From NCBI RefSeq assembly GCF_005484945.1, contig NZ_CP034035.1:1612001-1676000 (forward strand): a DNA stretch of 64,000 bases. Reading direction: 5' to 3'. Position 1 is the stretch's first letter, and each line of letters starts with the position of its first letter. This document shows, one piece after another, positions 61,240 to 64,000 of the stretch. Source of the stretch: Brenneria rubrifaciens. GTDB taxonomy: Bacteria; Pseudomonadota; Gammaproteobacteria; Enterobacterales; Enterobacteriaceae. The notes under the pieces were generated by a model that was not told where the DNA came from, searched no databases, and saw nothing but the letters and a program-made list of their open reading frames with translations. The position numbers were made by a program, and so were the translations under genes.

Positions 61240-61812
61240 ACTGATTCTCCTGTCTGTAGCGTGTAGGTTGAAAATGGTGTTCACACCGCATGGCGTTCTG
61301 CTGTTGCGTGTTAAGCAAGGTGTTCTCGCGGCGCCATGACGGGCACGGGTATTGATTTTCTAAATCGCAATCGCGTGAAACGTGTCTGATGCCAGGGCAG
61401 AAGTGAAGAAAGAAAGCGACGCAACCGAAATCCTAACAACATGTTGCGAGTAGGCAGGTATGGATAAAACAGCTCAATTTTCGGTAAATCCGTAGGCAGC
61501 ACTCTCTAACAAGATGAATTGGATAGCTATAATCCAATAAACACACACTCCCGAAAGTAACATCATTGTCACTAAGTGTAGACGCTGGCGGATGTTTTAC
61601 CAGTCTCTGGGTCGGTTTGTTTTTGTTAATGATAATAAGTGTTATTATCATTCATGGATTTGGCTTACCGCTCAGGGAAAAAGAGACGGCCGTCGCCGCG
61701 GGGACTGGCCACGCCTCCAGAGGAGCAAAAAGGCTAGCGGGTGGGACCCTCGGCGGGGCCAGGGGATTTGCCCGCGGCGCTAATATCGTTTGCTACGAGG
61801 AAAAGTGCGGAT
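61240..61812. other. Divergent control region between otsB and the VibH-like gene
   Basis: No gene is supported here. It carries the promoters of minus-strand otsBA and of the plus-strand siderophore-type gene, with a Fur box at 61629. Between the Fur box and the gene, about 160 bases form an unusually G+C-rich leader (61690-61800). A 27-codon frame (61655-61738) follows the Fur box, basic and low in complexity, ending after a GAGGAG that is not followed by a good start. It is probably not a real gene, though a leader role is possible. Confidence 0.5.
61629..61653 (+). promoter_or_regulatory. Fur box upstream of the VibH-like gene
   Basis: AATGATAATAA-GTG-TTATTATCATT is a perfect inverted repeat with 11-bp arms. 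Its core, GATAATAAGTGTTATTATC, matches the 19-bp Fur consensus GATAATGATAATCATTATC in about 14 positions. It lies 160 bases before the start codon of the condensation enzyme. This predicts repression by iron. Confidence 0.88.
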
Positions 61813-63165
61813 ATGTCAGAAACAGGTCTGAATGCAGGGTGGATGCCCCTGACACCGGCACAACTGGATTTTTGGGAGGAATTCACCCTGTATCCCGATC
61901 AACCGATCTCGACGGTTGCGCATTGTATCGATATTCAGGGGGACGTTGATCCGGCAGCGCTGGGTAAAGCAATCATGATGACGATCGGGGAGACCGATGC
62001 ATTCGCTCTGCGTTTTCATATTGCGCAGCCGGGGCAGGCGCCGGTACAGCGGTGCGATCCGGCTGCGGCGCCATCGCTCCAACAGATTGATTTGCGCGAT
62101 GCTCCCGATCCCCGGCAGGAAGCCTTGCGGCGCATGCGGGCCGATGCGGAGCAATCGCTGGATCTATTGCGGCAGCCGTTAGCGGCGCATTGGTTGATCA
62201 GGATCGGCGCGTCGCACTATCTCTGGTATATCCGGGCGCACCATATCGTCATTGACGGCTATGGCATGGTTCTGATCGAGCATCGTTGCGCCAGTCTTTA
62301 CGCCCACTGTATCGGTAAGTGCGAAGCGGGCCCCGCCTTCCATCCCTTTGCCCGTTACCTGTCGGAAGAGATGGCCTATAGCGCAAGTCAGCGTTTTGAT
62401 GACGATCGCAGTTACTGGCGGAATTACCTGTCGTCACCTGTTGAATTGCCGGTACTGCATAAAGGCGGCGAAGATTACGGCGCGTCCCCTTTACATCTTG
62501 ATTGCCGGCTACCGGCGAGTTTTAGCTGTGATTTGCGGCAGATGGCCGACAGCAGCGATATGGGCTGGCCCGATCTGCTGCTTGTGCTTTCCGGCGCCTA
62601 TCTGTTTCATCATTTGCCGTGCCAGCCCCACACCGAGCGTGAGACGCTGCCATTGTGGGTGCCGTTTATGAACCGGCGAAGCTTGGTCGGCGCTTATGTG
62701 CCGGCGTTGCTGGTCAACATCTTGCCACTGTTTATCAACGTCGCGGCGGATGAGCGTTTGGGGGATTTCTTACAACGAATGGCGCGGGAATTGCACATGC
62801 AGCGGTCGCACGGGCGGTATCGCATTGAGCAGATCGCAGCCGATCGCGGGCTGTCGGCGGGGTTCCGCTATTTCTTTTCCCCGCTGGTGAATGTGTTGCC
62901 TTTCGATCCTCCCGGATTCGCAGGGTGCCAGACCCGCCGGCATGTGCTTGCCAGCGGCCCCGGCGACGGTTTCAACGTCACCTGGCGCGGGCGAATGGAT
63001 GCCGGCAGGCTGAGGGTGGACATTGACGCCGATCCCGCGCTGTTCCGGCAGGAGGCATTTATCCTGCATCGGCAAACGCTGCCAACGTTTATGCAGCGCG
63101 TGGTGCAGGAGAACGCGCTGACCCGGCGGCTTCAGGATCTCCTGGACTCGCCGGGCCAGAAGTAG
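61813..63165 (+). CDS. Free-standing condensation-domain amide synthase, VibH-like
   Basis: A 450-residue protein made of one NRPS condensation domain and nothing else. The active-site motif is H143-H-I-V-I-D-G in YIRAHHIVIDGYGMVLIEHR. Further blocks agree strikingly with vibriobactin VibH as remembered: LWVPFMNRRSLVGAYVPALL, HGRYRIEQIAADRGL, SPLVNVLPFDPPGFAGCQT and VLASGPGDG. VibH joins a dihydroxybenzoyl group, carried on an aryl carrier protein, to the free polyamine norspermidine. A similar reaction on a diamine or triamine is predicted here. The Fur box upstream supports a siderophore role. The ATG at 61813 is used; a GTG at 61741 is in frame but poorly spaced from GAGGAG. It is convergent with an NRPS gene. 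Confidence 0.88.
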   Translation: MSETGLNAGWMPLTPAQLDFWEEFTLYPDQPISTVAHCIDIQGDVDPAALGKAIMMTIGETDAFALRFHIAQPGQAPVQRCDPAAAPSLQQIDLRDAPDPRQEALRRMRADAEQSLDLLRQPLAAHWLIRIGASHYLWYIRAHHIVIDGYGMVLIEHRCASLYAHCIGKCEAGPAFHPFARYLSEEMAYSASQRFDDDRSYWRNYLSSPVELPVLHKGGEDYGASPLHLDCRLPASFSCDLRQMADSSDMGWPDLLLVLSGAYLFHHLPCQPHTERETLPLWVPFMNRRSLVGAYVPALLVNILPLFINVAADERLGDFLQRMARELHMQRSHGRYRIEQIAADRGLSAGFRYFFSPLVNVLPFDPPGFAGCQTRRHVLASGPGDGFNVTWRGRMDAGRLRVDIDADPALFRQEAFILHRQTLPTFMQRVVQENALTRRLQDLLDSPGQK

Positions 63166-63217
63166 GGCGGGCGGCGTCGCCATGCGGGGCCGCGTCTCAA
63201 CGGTCAAGCGCGGGATG

Positions 63218-64000
63218 TCAGGTCTGTTGCAGTAGCCGCGAGACATGGCGGGCATTATTGCATTTTACCAGATCGTAAGGGCTGAGCCGAACCCCGAACG
63301 TCTCGTTGAGCCGTATCGTGATGGGCTGGAGATGCGACGGTTTCAACCCCATCGTCATGAAGGCGGAATCTTCATCAAATCTTTCTCCGTGCTGGATGCC
63401 AATCGCATGCAGATAAATACCCAGAATGCGCTGACAGCACCGGGTTTGCTCGTCCGCTATCGCCGCGTCGCGTGCCGTGACGCCAGCCGATCGCTCAGCG
63501 ATAAAGCTCTCCTTGATGCGGCGCCGATCCGTTTTTCCGTTAGCCGATAATGGCAGCGCCGTGGCGTGTATCATTCGGGTCGGCACATGGGTACAAGGTA
63601 AATGGCGACTGACGAACGCTCTCAGTTCCGCTATCGGAATAGCGTCGCCCTGCTGCGACGTGTACATCGCCCCCAGCGTGATCTCACCCGTTTCGCCAGC
63701 CGGGTAATCCACCACCGCCACCTCTTTGATCGACGGATGTTTATCCAACGCGCTCTCTATTTCCGGCAGTGAAACCCGTATCCCCCGGATCTTGACATAA
63801 CCGTTGACGCGGTTGGCGAAGATGATATTGCCGTCTTTACGATAATAGCCTTCATCGCCAGTGCGAAAGGCGCGTACCGGCTCTCCCGCCGGGTCGGTCA
63901 GGGTAACGAAATCATGCTGACAAAGGATACCGTTCTCCAGATAGCCGAGCGCCAGATTTACCCCCGCCGTATAGATCCGGCCGACGACGTAAGCCGGACA
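63218..64000 (-). CDS. Nonribosomal peptide synthetase, C-terminal adenylation and carrier domains (partial)
   Basis: The frame is open to the window edge (at least 260 residues), so the N-terminal part lies outside. The visible part begins late in an adenylation domain: AYVVGRIYTAGVNLALGYL, FRTGDEGYYRKDGNIIFANR (A7), NGYVKIRGIRVSLPEIE (A8) and LPLSANGKTDRRR with the A10 Lys. A carrier domain ends the protein; MGLKPSHLQPI supplies the Ser for phosphopantetheine, one residue longer than the usual GLDSL. No thioesterase or condensation domain follows. Convergent with the VibH-like gene, 52 bases apart, it is probably part of the same siderophore cluster. The residues that set amino acid choice are outside the window. 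Confidence 0.88.
   Translation of the reverse strand, partial: CPAYVVGRIYTAGVNLALGYLENGILCQHDFVTLTDPAGEPVRAFRTGDEGYYRKDGNIIFANRVNGYVKIRGIRVSLPEIESALDKHPSIKEVAVVDYPAGETGEITLGAMYTSQQGDAIPIAELRAFVSRHLPCTHVPTRMIHATALPLSANGKTDRRRIKESFIAERSAGVTARDAAIADEQTRCCQRILGIYLHAIGIQHGERFDEDSAFMTMGLKPSHLQPITIRLNETFGVRLSPYDLVKCNNARHVSRLLQQT

Noticed and set aside
61655..61738. A 27-codon frame after the Fur box, considered as a leader peptide gene
   Set aside because: Basic, low-complexity sequence with no ribosome binding site before it and no regulatory codon run; kept only as a note on the leader.

Overview
The window looks like chromosomal DNA of an enterobacterium, most likely a plant-associated member of the Pectobacteriaceae (Brenneria, Dickeya or Pectobacterium type). 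This rests on very close matches, recalled from memory, to E. coli AstCADBE, HisQMP, PatA, PatD, TreF and OtsBA. It also rests on enterobacterial-type promoters and on a siderophore-type NRPS edge. Genus assignment is inference; no database search was possible.

Layout. 1-5.3 kb: the 3' end of a D-aminoacylase gene, a tRNA-Val(GAC), a MarR regulator, an EAL-domain c-di-GMP phosphodiesterase and a chemoreceptor with a flagellar sigma-28 promoter. 5.3-12.6 kb: a 1-kb control region (NtrC box, ArgR-like box, sigma-54 promoter) and the complete arginine succinyltransferase operon astCADBE. 12.8-16.9 kb: the membrane/ATPase part of the basic amino acid transporter (hisQMP, with no binding-protein gene), a guanidino-group hydrolase of CtlX type and a LysR regulator. 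17-24.8 kb: polyamine catabolism. Two gamma-aminobutyraldehyde dehydrogenase paralogues flank a ydcSTUV transporter wrecked by deletions; then come a putrescine-type permease and putrescine aminotransferase patA behind a sigma-54-type promoter.

25-39.2 kb: an M20 carbamoylase/amidohydrolase, then one long same-strand array: TRAP transporter, HpcH/HpaI lyase, thiamine-diphosphate enzyme, aldehyde dehydrogenase, RraA-like protein and a five-gene Opp/Dpp-type ABC transporter. A convergent LysR gene closes it. 40.3-44.1 kb: a compact Amadori-compound (frl/fra-like) locus: GntR repressor, an ArgT/HisJ-like binding protein, a SIS deglycase-like protein and a PfkB kinase. 44.1-57.1 kb: an M81 peptidase, a second Opp-type transporter, an amidase, an FCD-type GntR regulator and a kinase/PLP pair resembling hydroxylysine or amino-alcohol kinase plus phospho-lyase. 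The kinase gene is split by a 1312-bp IS4-family element with a 10-bp target duplication.

57.2-61.3 kb: trehalose metabolism (treF, otsBA). 61.6-64 kb: a perfect Fur-type palindrome, a free-standing condensation enzyme closely resembling vibriobactin VibH, and the 3' end of an NRPS (adenylation plus carrier domains) running off the window. These suggest a catechol-polyamine siderophore cluster.

The shared theme is nitrogen scavenging: arginine, citrulline, polyamines, glycated amino acids, peptides and amino alcohols are taken up and stripped to central metabolites, partly under NtrC/sigma-54 control. Two systems look broken here: the ydc transporter and the IS-split kinase. The most interesting proposals are the Amadori locus that may borrow the orphan HisQMP, the interrupted kinase/phospho-lyase locus, and the VibH-type siderophore edge.
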